NCBI GenBank assembly: GCA_028023455.1
Contig: JAQFVV010000277.1
Location: 1-64,000 of the forward strand
From: Epiperipatus broadwayi
Taxonomy: Eukaryota; Onychophora; Udeonychophora; Euonychophora; Peripatidae
Direction of reading: 5' to 3'
DNA length: 64,000 nucleotides
A model generated the notes under the pieces. That model had not been told where the DNA came from. It made no database searches and worked only from the letters and a program-made list of their open reading frames with translations. Each line of letters opens with the position of its first letter. Position 1 is the stretch's first letter. Below, in pieces: positions 33,900 to 46,335 of this stretch. The position numbers and the translations under genes are program-made.

Positions 33900-36270
33900 G
33901 TCTTTAGGCCATCTTTAATTAGCTAAAATATTTTTCTTTTAGCTTATCTTTTTACTTTTGGAATTTTTTTTAATTTATCTGGATTAGTAATCTGCATGTT
34001 ATTTATTCTTTCCAATTTTTAACTTTTATTTTTAATTACATAAAAAAAAATATGGACGAAAAATTTAACTTTCATTGTACGTTAAAAAAAATAGATTATA
34101 CAGACTAAAATTTAATTACGTTTTTTTAATAAGAATGCTAAATTTACTTTTTCTTTTTTCTTACCTTTTAAATATCTTACTGGATGTCAATATACTTGTA
34201 CTGTATAAACAAACGGTACACTATATTGAAAATGATTTATATCCTATAAACTTTTTATTCATGTTTATGTAAACTGTACGAATACAATGAAAATATATTT
34301 TAAAAATTAGTGATAAATGCTTTTCAGTTTCTATTTTGTATGAAGAAATGAAAATCATAATTTGTAGGACAACTGGATAATTTATTATTATAGCTCAGAG
34401 TGATAAATCTAAGAAAGACAAAAAGAAATGTGTTCACATCAGTTAGGCACCATTAATTTACTTTGTGTACTGAGAAATTTTATCATTAAAATGTGTATAT
34501 ATTAATTCATAATTTATAGCAAAAATAATAAAAACTAATGGTTATGTAAATTTGAAACAACCTCATAATTTTGTCCAGACTAAAAGAGGTATTGAATTAA
34601 TCAATTTCTGGAAATTATTTATTTGTCTGTACTATGAATAATAAAAAACAAATTAAAATTTTTATTTGAAGTATAAAAATTAACAGATTGAAATTATTTT
34701 GAACATTGTTTTTTCAATCTATTAGGGTCAGATTATCAGTTATTCAATAATTTGCAATCAGCTCATACTATGAACTATAAAGAAAACAAATTAGAATTGG
34801 ATTTTCACTTTAAATGCAAATGACCAGTTGAAAAATTATCTTATTTCAAATGTATATTTTTCTAATATACTTAAAAGCACTCTAATGATTGGAAAATTTA
34901 AAGATAGATGAGTTATATCATCAAGTCTATGACAACAACAAAAAAAGAACACTCTGGAATAACTCATAGTAGTAATGATATCTATCTCGAACATCTAAGC
35001 ATTGAATCAATGGCAACAATGCATATAGTCATCTACAATTTTTTTTGGTTAATTATCCATTTAAAATTTAGTTGCATTGTTGTGGGGTCTCTATTGATTT
35101 AATCTTTTTTCCACTTTTTTAGCTTTGGTATGAAAAGATAGATGCCACTACTATCTTATTAAGCATTACTTGATGAAATCTTGCACTGGTGTTTATAATT
35201 TATATGGTAGCAGTGAATTAATATGCAATTGAAAGTGACTAATTGAATCCTCTTTGGAATATGTGAAACTAATTTTCATGGAAAGTTTTGAATTGTGATA
35301 TAAATTATGATATTTAGGGGCCTTGGGGCATAATAGGTTATACATTACTGCCTGTCTTGATCACAACTCTGTTTGAATTCCGGTAGAATTTGAAAAAAAT
35401 TTTCAGTTAATTAAAGATTTTCATACAAGTTTATTATTTTTCTGGAAACTGTTTAAATTAATATAATGAGTCATCTCAGTAATTGTTGATCTTGAATATC
35501 TATATTTTTAATTAGAAAGTAAAATAAGGAAATAAAAGTTGCTAAAATTCTTGACAATCGTCAATCGATTAATCTAATGAATAATGTCTTTTTCTCATTT
35601 CTGGAAGCATGCTGTGGGGAAGTCTATCTTGCAATCAGTTTATTAATACCTTTTACTTACAATACATAATTATATTTTTAATACTATTTAATTTTTTCTA
35701 ATTAAAAGTTTGTGGAGCATGATTGCTTAAAGTTTAAATTATCGATTTTATATATATATGTTATAATCTCCTATTTATCTGGTCATTGTGAAAGTCTTTA
35801 GTAATAAAATTTCAATAGTTTTTGTCATTGAAAATGATTTTATCTGGTATTTGATATTTTAAAGGAATCTTGAATCTTTTTCTTCTCTCAAACAGGTTTG
35901 TATGAAATTGAATAGATAACAATTTAAAGGATCCAGTCATGTGGTTAAACAGATCATTGAGAATATTTAAATTTTTTTTCTTGCATAATTTTTAGTATTA
36001 TGGTCAAACATTCTCATTAAATTGCATGCAAAATATTTGAATTGCAGTAGAAAAAATATTTGACCCATTTATCAAAGCCATTCTCGATGTAGATGATTGC
36101 TGGTATTTAAGTTTAAGGGTTATGCAGTTGCTTAAGATTTCACTGATAAATATCTCATTGAAAGATTTCTGGAAACATTCAAGTCAAATACATACATGGT
36201 TACTGTCATTAAATAAATAAGCAATAATATAACTTTATTAAATAATATTTATTTACAAAGCGCAGACGGT
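33900..36270. other. Intron, low-complexity AT-rich, one weak tandem repeat
   Basis: About 34620-34700 and 34745-34830 share ctatgaa.ataaa.aaacaaatta.aatt. Otherwise there are no supported features. Confidence 0.4.
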
Positions 36271-36277
36271 ATTGAAA

Positions 36278-36451
36278 TTAAACTGAGAGAGTGCAAATCT
36301 CTCAAGCGCTTAGCCAATCAGATCATAAATTCTGAGACAGAGAATTTAACAAGAAAAGAGTGATTCCATTCTCATCTTTACTTGTCTTTCTATATATCCA
36401 AGCCAGTCTGATTGGCTAAGCGCTTGAGAGATTTGCACTCTCTCAGTTTAA
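36278..36451. mobile_element. Short MITE with TTAA target duplication and 41-bp perfect inverted repeats
   Basis: TTAA at 36278-36281 and 36448-36451 flanks a 166-bp element. Its ends, 36282-36322 and 36407-36447 (ACTGAGAGAGTGCAAATCTC...), are perfect inverted repeats of 41 bases. The TTAA target fits piggyBac-type mobilisation, although the terminal bases are not the common CCC. Perfect arms indicate recent activity. Confidence 0.85.
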
Positions 36452-36971
36452 TAACTTTATTAAGTAATCTTGCATCTACCTATAATATTATGCATGTATT
36501 TTTTTTTGTCATTTGTATATTCTGGTTCAAATTCCAGTAATGGTTTTTACATATTTAAAGCTATGATAAAAAGGTTTATCACCATCTAGACAAGTTTTTA
36601 TTTTTATTTAAAAAAAGGCACCAAAGTTTAAAATCATAAATGTTATTGAAAATATCTATTTGGAATTCTTTTTTTTTTTTAAATCTTGTATTTCTCTTCT
36701 AGTTTGTTATTTCCTGATTGTATTTTTTTGCTTTAAGTTTGCAATTGATTATTCAATTCTCAATTTCAATGCTTGATATTTTAATTAGCTCTTTATCAAC
36801 TTGACAAGATCTAGTGTAATTTTATTTTATTTTTTAAAATTCTATTTAGATTCTGTTTTATTTTTTATATCAGTTTTTGCATTTTCAACAAACTTACTAT
36901 TCTAATAATAATTCTAAGACAGCACAATATGTAATTTGTTTGTACTGGATGCTTCTTATATATGTAAATAG

Positions 36972-37349
36972 AGAGATTTGAACTCAGTCTTTTTCAGTCT
37001 ATTTAGTCCTAGTTATGTCAAGCAACTGATACACATGACCACACACGAAAAAAAATACGTGATCCTATTTCATGCAGAATTAGTGTTAATCATTTGGCCA
37101 GTTCATAATCTCCCACCAATATATACTATCAGGGTTCGATTTTTTTGCTATCTTAATATAAACCAGGCATTTATTGTATATATGTGTGGAAGATTATGAT
37201 CTGGCCCAATTGATGAGTGCTGGTTCTGCACAAAATATGTATATTGAGTATCATACATCCTTTCGCATGTATGTATGTGGTCATGTATGTTGGTTGCTTG
37301 AGATAGAATAGAGTGTGACTAGACTGAACAATTCTGAGTTCAAATCCTT
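36972..37349. mobile_element. Foldback element
   Basis: gatttgaactcagt (36975) pairs with attctgagttcaaatc (37331), gtcaagcaac...catgaccacaca with tatgtggtcatgta...gttgcttga, and ttggccagttcataatct with agattatgatctggccc. The arms are imperfect and the element is older than the 36.3-kb MITE. Confidence 0.7.
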
Positions 37350-38234
37350 CTATTTATCTATTCTAATAGTACCGGAGCAACTTGACTGTTGTGTTTTGTA
37401 GAATTATTTCTTAATATTCTGGTCTCTTGTATTTTAAAAGGAATGTTTTAGAGGCATTTTTTTCCCTGCTACACAATACTATATTAACATGAATAATTAT
37501 TATTTCACATTGATTTTTGGAATAGCTTATATAGATTGAAAAATATATAGCTCATTCTACACTATTTTAAATATACAGTTTGCCTACATCAAGTTTTAAA
37601 TTGTTTAGTTTTGTTCTCCTAATCAACAAGCTGGAAATGGGAGATTTTTTCTTCCCTAGCAATAGAATAATTATTAAATATGCCTTTATGGAAGCTATAT
37701 TGGCATATTTACAAATGATATTCATTAAGAAAATATAAAATTATTACTTTTAGCTCTTTAAATAAACTGATGATAAGTAAAGTACTAAAAAAGGAAAGTC
37801 AATGAATCAATTTAAACTTTTTGCATAAATACATATTTATTAATCCTTTTTAACAATTTCAAGTTTACAACTAGTTATTATAGTGAGCTGCAGTTTATAA
37901 GTTATGGCAGTATTTTATATGCACTATACTATTATATAGTTTAACGAAGTGCTTATGTAAAAATTATATATAAAAATAAAACTTACATATACATAGTAGT
38001 TAATACACTAAGTTGAATACAATATACTAGAATATTCTTTCTTAATGTAGACACTGATTTCAGCCTTGAAGAAGATATTTGATATGTGTAGCTATGATAA
38101 TGATTGGATTCCCTCACCTATTGATCTCTTTATGCATGATAGATTTTATGCGCTACCCTTATACATGGTAGAATTTGAAAGAGTATTTGTTATGTATAAC
38201 ATAAGAATTAACAATAGAAAATATTTTGTGTATT

Positions 38235-38840
38235 GTTTTGAGATTAACTTATTGCAGCTGTATATATAGATAATGAAGTGCCCTCTGACTACAGCATATG
38301 GCAATATATTTTCAAGGCAAAAAAGCATACTGTTTAACTTTTTCATTCTTTTATCTAGAGCATTGTCTGCAGTACTTGTGCTAGAAGAAATGAATTTTCA
38401 ATTAATCAAAGATTTATTTCTTTTTTTAAAAAATCTAATTGACATTTATATTTAGCAAATATGGAATTACAGTGCTTTCATTTTTAATCTTGCCATTGAT
38501 GATTTAAATATTAATATTATGTAACATATAAGAATCTACAGTGCTAAATATTTTACATGTTACATAATATTATTTAAATCATCACAGACACAATTAAAAA
38601 TGAAAGTAATTTCATATTTTCCAAAGACAAATGTCAATCAGCTTAAAAAAATTCAGAAAAATAAATTTTTGATTGACTGAAAATTCATTTCTTCTAGCAG
38701 AAGTATTGCAGAAAATCCTCTAGATATTAGAAAAGTGACAAAGTAAAGACTATGTTCTTTAGTCTTTAAAATGTATTGTCATATGCTATATCTAGAGGGC
38801 AGTCCAATTAAATATTTGTAATGAGTTAATCTCAAAACAT
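38235..38840. mobile_element. Foldback element, about 290-bp inverted arms
   Basis: Left arm from tgttttgagattaactta (38235) through ctagaagaaatgaattttca to tattatgtaaca (about 38526). The right arm mirrors it from tgttacataatatta (38557) through tgaaaattcatttcttctag to gagttaatctcaaaaca. The spacer is about 30 bases. No coding capacity. Confidence 0.8.
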
Positions 38841-38869
38841 ATATGCGTATTACTTATGGATCATTTGAC

Positions 38870-39770
38870 ACCTATAAATAGTTGTATAAATTTTCTGTAA
38901 TGGTATTCTTTTATATGCATACTTATCACAGTCTCGAGTGACTAAATTTTATGTAATTGGACTTTCAAAGAGGTTGATGCTGATGGGTGATATTCTCTTT
39001 TTCATCGTTCTCACCAGTTTCATTAATATAGTGGGCTTCCCACATAAATTCTGATTGAGGATAGAAGGCAGGCAATCATCCATAACATATTCAGCTATAT
39101 CATTGCAATATTCCCAGGATTCCAAACTCAAGGAAAATATACAATTCTCAGCAAAACATCAGAAATTAACTCAAGCCGAGAAGAAAATAGGAAGGTTTTA
39201 ATAACAAATTGTAAATTTTATAATATAAACTTATAACTGCATCTCAATACATAATTATAATGTGCATACAGTAATGGGAAAGAACACCAAAAGTTGATGT
39301 TTAGTATAAGATAAATTAATACAATTTTGCTCTGTTAATCATCAATAAGAAGTTGAATTAAAGTGACAAAAAAATTCTTTAACTCTAAAAAATTAAATTT
39401 TTATTTTACAAAATCAATTTTAAACAAAAGATTATCATTATTCCGACCAAAAGAATAAATGCAAACATTCTAATATTTAAAAATATATATACCTAAAAGT
39501 AGCCAGGAACTTATCAATTAATTACGATACATTGATGGCTGTTTACATACTTTTAATTGCTGTTTTAACATTAGCATTTACATTATAATAAGCATTTCTA
39601 ATTACCTTTCCATGTGATAAATATTGTAGCTAAATTACATTCAGGCAAAATGATCTACCTGTATATTAATTTCTTAAATTAATATGTATTTAGATGGTTA
39701 AAGTTAATGAGTTATTAAAATTTGTAACTTATTCAAAGGAAATATGTTTTAAATAACAAGTATAATTATT
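38870..39770. other. Intron, no supported feature
   Basis: AT-rich. The minus-strand frame 38949-39131 has no recognised motif. Confidence 0.4.
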
Positions 39771-39776
39771 TTAACA

Positions 39777-40255
39777 GCAGCAAACTCTCCATACAGTAAT
39801 GCCACTAAGTGCAAGCCTTCATAATCAATGGGTGCAAGAAGGTTTGTGCATAAAATCCTTATCTAATGCCTATTTCTCCAATATTCCCTGACTAGGTTCT
39901 AGCTTTTGGCTTTCATCATTTGAGAGCACTGCATTAGATCTTAGGATCCAATGTAACCCTCCAGCAGCTACCTTTTATTTATTTATTTAATTATAAAGCT
40001 AGAAGCTCAAGGTGAAAACACAATGTTTTTAATTCAGTTCAGCATCTATACATTTTGTTGTCTGTTTTTTAAAAACCACAATCACCATTATTCCATAAGC
40101 AAGATATGTATAAAAACATCACATGATCACCATTTCATATCCTTATATAGGCTGTTAATAACAGTAGCAAACTCTCCATACAGTAATGCCACTAAATGCA
40201 AACCTTTGCAGTCAATGGATACAAGCGAATGAGCTTGAATTGAAAACATTTGAGT
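39777..40255 (-). mobile_element. Hammerhead-family repeat, copy 3
   Basis: A minus-strand unit runs from agcaaactctccatacagta (39779) through the broken ribozyme (39877-39928) to tgattgtggtttttaaaaac and the catcacatgatcaccatt block near 40118. A second agcaaactctccatacagta near 40164 shows tandem organisation. The ribozyme core reads AATGATGA/AGAA, so it is probably inactive. Confidence 0.7.
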
Positions 40256-40353
40256 TTTCATCTTGGATTCCTAACTTTATATTTAAATAAATAGGTAAAA
40301 GGTGGCTGCCAGAGTGTTGCATTGGATTCTAAGATCTACGTGCAGTGTTCTCA

Positions 40354-40412
40354 AATGCAAGATTCCTCACTAATGAAAGCCACAAGCTAGAAACTAGTAT
40401 GGGGATATTGAA
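40354..40412 (+). ncRNA. Hammerhead ribozyme copy, mutated core
   Basis: CUAAUGA replaces CUGAUGA. GAAAC and UAGU are kept, but the cleavage-site triplet is GUA. Confidence 0.45.
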
Positions 40413-40720
40413 GGAGTAAGCACTAGATAGAGATTTTTTGCACTATACTGTATAGAGAGTTTGCTTTTGTTATTAACAACTTGTGTAAACATATGAAATG
40501 ATCATCATGTGATGTTTTGATAGTTTTATATATATATCCTGACCATGGGATAATGGTGACTGGTTTTTTAAAAAAACTAGATACCAAAATGTATAGATGC
40601 TGAACTGAGTTCAGATCTGTATCATTATACAAGCGAATAAGCTTGGATTGAAAATATTGTGTTTTTTTCTTAGGCTGGAGGGTTGCATTGGATCCTAAGA
40701 TCTAGGTGCAGTGCTCTTAA

Positions 40721-40779
40721 ATCCAAGGCTTTTCACTGATGAAAGCCATAAGCTACAAACTAGTCCTGGAATATTGGAG
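40721..40779 (+). ncRNA. Hammerhead ribozyme copy, mutated core
   Basis: CUGAUGA is intact, but GAAAC has become CAAAC. AUCCAA pairs with UUGGAG for the outer stem I. Confidence 0.45.
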
Positions 40780-41873
40780 GAGTAGGCACTAGATAGAGAT
40801 TTTATGCACAAATCTTGCCTCTATTGATTATGAAGGTTTTCTAGTGGAATTACTATATGGAAAGTTTGCTACTGTTATTAACAGTATGTGTAAGCATATG
40901 AAATCGTGATCAAATCATGTTTTTCATGGTTTTATAATTATTTTATAACCTTTTTTAATAATTAGATTATAATTTACATAGTTGGCAAAATGGAATACAT
41001 ATAGAAAAACATGCATTTCTAAATATTACTTTCACCATGGATTTCCATGGTAATACATATTGCTTATAGCTGATATATGTGAAGATTTGGATTATTATCA
41101 GCATAAACTCATTGAAGTACAGACTTAAAAATGCATATGATTTAGGATTAATGTATTTGAATACAAGAAATATTACTTCTGATTTTTGGAAACTATGAGT
41201 AACCCCTTGGAAAGCTTTAATTTCAGACTAGACAAATGAGGTATTAGCAATGCATCCGCAATATCAAGTTTAATGAGCAGATTTTCATTATCATACTGGT
41301 AGAGTTTTAGACAGTTTACTAAAAGAATTTTTGTTCACAGCTTGATACGTCTTCAAATTGACTTTTTTTTTTTGCCTATGATCTTCACATAACCTAGATC
41401 TTTTCTTTCATTTTTAACTCTACTTGTATTTACTATCACCCCAATATTCTTGAGCTTAACTGCCACTTTTTTTAATCATGTTTTTTTTTCGTTTGTTTGT
41501 TTTTGAAAACAAATATTCCACAATGAATTTGAAAAATAAATTTTGCCTTTCCCAATTGTTTTCTTAACACCAAGTCTGATTCGTTTTTTTTTTTTTAATT
41601 ATATTTATTACATGCTTTTCAAAGAAAATATTCTACTAATAAGATTTTAAAATAAGATTGAGTAATATAAAAATATATTTTACATTTATGAATATATATA
41701 TATATATACATTTCGTATATAGCTTTTGGTATTGTTTGTAAATTGTTAGTTAGGCTATTTGCAAGATATTAAAATTTTTTAATATTATAGCTTAACATCA
41801 TTAATTGAAGTCTTAGTGTATCTATATTTATATGTATATATAACTATTAAATGATATATATATATGTTATTAA

Positions 41874-41960
41874 AAAAGCAAAACTCTCTGTACGTATTGC
41901 CACTCAGTGCAAGCCAGAGTAATCAATGAAAAATGGTGATCATGTGATGTTTATTAATAT
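41874..41960 (-). repeat. Hammerhead-family repeat, short fragment
   Basis: agcaaaactctctgtacgta and tggtgatcatgtgatgttta only. It abuts a TA microsatellite and the left end of the Penelope-like element. Confidence 0.6.
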
Positions 41961-41989
41961 ATATATATATATATGTGGTGGAATGAATG

Positions 41990-42120
41990 TTTTCATGGGA
42001 GAAAGATGTTTTACGAAGCATGTTTTCGGGATTAACTATGTTTATTAGAATAAAGTAAATTTCTTATCAATGTTTTGATAGTACTTATCCTCAACTGAGT
42101 GAAAAAATATGTAAAGTAAT
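41990..42120. repeat. Terminal inverted repeat, left
   Basis: Reverse complement of about 44100-44216, with roughly four of five bases matching by eye. Confidence 0.8.
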
Positions 42121-42309
42121 AATTATGTGGATATAGTATATAGATTTGTTTCACATGGTGTTGTTATATCACATAGTTAGTGAATAGTCTGATTTATATT
42201 TAGCAATATTTTTTATTATTTATTTGTGTTAAGAAACTTTTTCAAATAGTTGGTAATATATTGTTTCATCATGTTTATTAACGCATTTTTTGTCTCTATA
42301 GCTTTTCTA

Positions 42310-42515
42310 AATACTCTTCGATCATGGTTATTGCATTTGGATATAATTTTGGTAATTTGGGAAGTGGTCAGTATCTAAAACATGCAAAGCAAATGCTGAA
42401 GTTGTTGGAGAATTTTTTTACTGCATTAATGTGTTCATCTCTTCTAGCCTTTATATATTGATTGCTTCTTCCTATGGGCATATGGCACATGGGATTTCAT
42501 AGACTCCTTGGGCTT
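42310..42515 (-). pseudogene. GIY-YIG endonuclease remnant of the Penelope-like element
   Basis: GVYEIPCAICP (42484-42510) is the diagnostic start of Penelope endonucleases. It is followed by a degraded YIG.T.R.. block, an H...TDH.P segment (GH.I in intact forms) and an IEE-like end. Several in-frame stops. Confidence 0.75.
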
Positions 42516-42986
42516 CTAGAAGGATTATATCCTTAGGTTTGATTAGAATATTATTAATGTTTTGCTTAGGAGAGAATGTTTTTATGTCATAGTGTTTTAG
42601 CATCTTTCTAATTTTATCTGGTTCTTTTTATATAAGGAATGCATATTCTATCAAGATTTTTTTCTTTTCTTTTTGTGGGGCTTTTGCTTTGTTTATAGTG
42701 GTGGTATTGTAATCATTCATTATTAAGACTTCATGTATATGTTTGATTTCTTTTCTTAATTCAGATGTATTTGGAAGTAAAAATGCTCTTGTAAAAAGTA
42801 ATTTAGCCACAGAGAAAATTTAAGTTGGATGGTGTTATGATGATGTTTTTAAGTATCTATCAGTCTGTAAATTTCCTAAATATAGAAGATAATAATGTAT
42901 TGTTCGTTTTAGAAACAAGTGTATCAAGAAAAGGGAGTTTTCCATCTTTTTCTATTTCCATAGTGAATTTAATTTAATGTAGATTG

Positions 42987-43946
42987 TTAATGTAAGTAAA
43001 GAAGGCATTTAGTTTTTCTTCTCCATGTGACCTCCATGAATAAATTGGCAAAAACATTGGAGATGGGAGATCCTATTGGGATTCTAATTATTTGTTTGTA
43101 AGATTGATTATTGTAAATAAAATAAGTATTATTGTAACAATCTTTGGCTAATGCGATGATATGATTTTGTAAATTACAACATTTAGAAACTATATCCAAT
43201 ATTTCATCGACTAGTATTTTTGTAAACAAAGAAATAACATCAAAGCTTACAAGGATGTATCATTTGATATTAATTTTAAATTATTAATAATAAATATAAA
43301 ATGGGCTGTATTTTTATTATATAAGATTTCATGGAAGGAATAAATGATTGTATTGGATTTGCTAAGGCTTGAATGGGTGATCCTATGGCACTGACAATTA
43401 GATGGAGTGGAATGTCTTTTTTATGTATTTTTGGAAGACAATAGAAATTAGAACACATAGAGGATTTTTCTCTAGAGATGATTATATTTTTTCTGTTATT
43501 ATTAATCAGTCATTTTATTAATAAGGGTTTTAGTTATCGTTTCAAGATAAGTAGTATGATCTCTTTTTGTTTTGATGTAAGTTTTATCATTTAATAGTTG
43601 TAGAATTTTATTTATATATATATATATCCTTATTCATGACGACAATAGCATGCCTTTTGTCTGCAGAAAGTATTTTTGAGAGGTAATTTTTCATCTTTGA
43701 TTATATTACGTTTAGGAGGTGATGATTTTTAAAGAATATTGCAGATTTCATTTCTGGCAAGGTCATCTTTTGAAGGACAGTTGTTTCAATGTTATAAATA
43801 ATTTTCTCAAAAGGAATGTGCGCTGGTGATAAAGCAAAGTTAAAATCCTTTTCGAATATTGAGAGTTTATTTTCTGAAATATTTCGTTTTGAAAAATTGA
43901 AAACAGTTTTTAAATTGGAAGGGGAGTTTTTATAATGAGAGAGCAT
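42987..43946 (-). pseudogene. Reverse transcriptase remnant of the Penelope-like element
   Basis: Three open pieces in different frames: 43701-43946 (N-terminal), 43276-43458 (LPKIHK, the Penelope RT signature that replaces the R.I..P of other RTs) and 42987-43229 (PIGSPISNVFANLFME). The YADD catalytic box is not recognisable after the last piece, where the frame runs into WRRKTKC. Confidence 0.8.
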
Positions 43947-44099
43947 AATTTTAGTTTTTGTTTACAAGTTGTTGATATTGAGTTTTTAATAGTTTTCTGG
44001 TGGAAAGATATCCCATAGTAATGGATGAATTTTATTACTAAGAAATAAACATAACTTTAATAATGTTTGATTGATAATATTAAGTTTGTTTTTACTTTT

Positions 44100-44216
44100 A
44101 TTATTTTACACATTTTTTCACCAGTTGAGGATAAGTATTATCTTATCGAAAAGTTAGCAAGAAATTTATTTTATTCTAATAAACATGGTTAATCCCAAAA
44201 ATGTGCTTCATAAAAT
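44100..44216. repeat. Terminal inverted repeat, right
   Basis: Partner of 41990-42120. Lies upstream of the N-terminal block, i.e. at the 5' end of the element. Confidence 0.8.
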
Positions 44217-44229
44217 TATACTGTTTCTT

Positions 44230-45448
44230 TATTTAAGGCACTTTTTTAACCAAGAAAATATCCTACAAGTCTTATGAAAGAATTTTTAAAACGATTGTCT
44301 GAGCATGGTGTATGTACATAAATTAAAAGTATTTTAATCTATAATAAAATGTAAAAAACTTTCTGAGAGAGAAAGAGTATATGGACAATTAATAAATAAT
44401 AGTGATAAACTTTAATATATGTATGTTATAGCATATATACAGAAATTTGATTCAAATTATAATGTTAAACCTTTAATCCTTATTACTATACTCTTTAATT
44501 GTGATACTGAAGAAAACTAGAAGCTAAAATAGCAGAATTTTGATCAGATTATAGGGGATTTTTAGTTTGATGGATAAAATTTTGATGCTTAGTAACATTT
44601 ATATATTTTTTAAAAAACTATTCCTAAATTATCAATATTTTTAAATTCTTTTTTTTTTTTTAGCTAGAATTTTTATGCCAATTATACCATAGATATTTTA
44701 TTATTTTCACGGTTTCATTTCATTGAGATGTTTATCAAAAATCTTCCTTTACATTTCACCATCATAGCATAGTTCAGTGATATGCAGCTGTCTGGTGGTT
44801 TTTGATTTCATTGGAATCTTTTTAAATTTTATTTGACTATGATAATCACAGGGATTGATAATTTTTTCATATGATGTTCATTGTTTTTGGAGATGATTTG
44901 GTTTTTTTAACTCAAATTGTTATTAAAAATATCATAATTTATATTTTAAATATTTTTTTTAAATATTTCATCGAATATTTAGATATATCTTAGAACTTAA
45001 AATCTATTTAGATCTAGTATCCATGTTTTATAAACTTTAAACCAGGTTTCCTTGTTTGGGATTTTTTTTTCTTTTTAAAAAAAACAACAAATGTTTTGTA
45101 GAAAGAAAGTATCTAATTCATTTTTGTAAAAAAGTGTTACAGTATTTATTTAATTTTTGATAGAATTACAATTTGCACTTATATGTATTTATAACTACAT
45201 AAAATGTTACTGAAAAAATTTGATTCGGTAAGAAATCTTGCTTTTCTGTAAGAAAACAACTTTTTTTTTTTGTTTTTACTCATGCCATCCTATTTGATGT
45301 TCAATTATAGACTTACTAATTCCCAAAAGTTTATCTTCATTTATCACATTTTCAAAGAAATTTAGCTTGCATAGATTCATTTTTAACATAAGTAGAAAGT
45401 GTAAATATAAAATTGTCAATTTTTTTTTTTTTAAATTTCATTGAATAG
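44230..45448. other. Intron, no supported feature
   Basis: AT-rich with many poly-T runs. Nothing distinct apart from the polypyrimidine-rich approach to the exon at 45449. Confidence 0.4.
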
Positions 45449-45609
45449 CCGATTCAGGTGATGTGGTGGCTAGTCAAGACAAAGATATCGACACACCATC
45501 TTTACTTGAGGAACAAAGTCCAACACTTTTACCAGCAAGTGTTCCTGTTGATTCACAAGAATCAACAAGTCAGGAAGATTTGACCAACACCGGTGAAAAT
45601 CAAGAACAG
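45449..45609 (+). CDS. Coding exon 6 of those visible, unidentified gene
   Basis: Poly-T tract, then ttcattgaatag as acceptor; donor GAACAG/gtgagc. The carried-over G plus CC gives Ala, followed by DSGDVVASQDKDIDTPSLL, then EEQSPTLLPASVPVDSQEST...EDLTNTGENQEQ. It is strongly acidic and Ser/Thr/Gln-rich with no folded domain. It ends in phase 0. Composition and length match the earlier exons, and it stands out from the surrounding AT-rich intron. Confidence 0.85.
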
Positions 45610-45989
45610 GTGAGCTTATTTTCCTTATGTCCTAGTTTTTTTGTTTGATGTCCTTGACAGCTTTATAATTTAGACTTCATCATAGTGAAATTTAGCATCA
45701 TTCTAGTATTATCTGAAAAAGTTTTCCTTAATCTTGTGACTCCCAATTACAAGTTTCTCATATAATCCTGGTCGAGTGGAATTGTTGCTATATCTACAGA
45801 AATGATAATATATTTTTTTGTTGTTCTGATATTAAGAAGAGCAATCCTTATCACTATTATTACAGCTTTGGGATCACTGTTTGTCAAAAAGAATTTGATT
45901 TGACAAATCTCAAACAATTATAGATTATTATTTAATAATTGAATAATTATTGTATCATTTATAGTATTTTGTCCCATGGACAGTCAAGA

Positions 45990-46335
45990 GAATAGTTGCA
46001 TCATCAATTCATCCATTTTTCAATTCAATTCTCTACATTGCCCAGCTCTTCAATTCTACATAATTGTTTCCATCTCTTATATCATTTAACAATGTCAATC
46101 TTTCCCCCCTTTCTTCTTGCTTCCACTCACCATTCCCTCCAAAACATCTTTCATTAAACTGTATATTCTTAATATATGTCAAATCCAGTTTATCTTTCTA
46201 ATTTCCTCAATCAATCTTCTTTTTTCATTTACTCTTTTCAAAACTTCTTTATTTGTTATTTTATTTATCGAACTGATTTTTTCCATTCTCCATTTCCGCA
46301 TCTCAAAGACTTCCAATCTAAATTCTATTTACAGT
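45990..46335 (-). pseudogene. LINE C-terminal remnant (endonuclease-RT type)
   Basis: Read on the minus strand, the frames give RLEVFEMRKWRMEKISS, then NKEVLKRVNEKRRLIEEIR, then VLEGMVSGSKKKGGKRLTLL, in the order found at the end of arthropod-type LINE polyproteins (FEMW.WRRML.I.WT..VTNEEVLRRV...R.LI..I.....WIGHI.R). Stops and shifts throughout. Confidence 0.65.

Larger units (their letters stand above)
40255..40960 (+). mobile_element. Hammerhead-family repeat, copies 4 and 5 in tandem
   Basis: Two plus-strand ribozyme regions (40354-40412 and 40721-40779) lie about 367 bases apart, each followed by aggagta.gcactagatag.gattt. Together with the inverted copy to the left, this gives a head-to-head plus tandem cluster. 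Confidence 0.75.
41990..44216 (-). mobile_element. Penelope-like element with inverted terminal repeats, degenerate
   Basis: Minus-strand remnants occur in the expected order: N-terminal block (43946-43701, LSIFEKDFNFALSPAHIPFE), RT segments (43458-43276, YCLPKIHKKDIPLHLIVSAIGSP; 43229-42987, IPIGSPISNVFANLFME) and a GIY-YIG endonuclease region (about 42510-42310, GVYEIPCAICP). The ends, 41990-42120 and 44100-44216, are inverted copies of each other (ataagtacta...gaaattta.tttattctaataaacat.gttaatccc). Inverted pseudo-LTRs are known for Penelope elements. Stops and shifts make it inactive. Confidence 0.85.
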
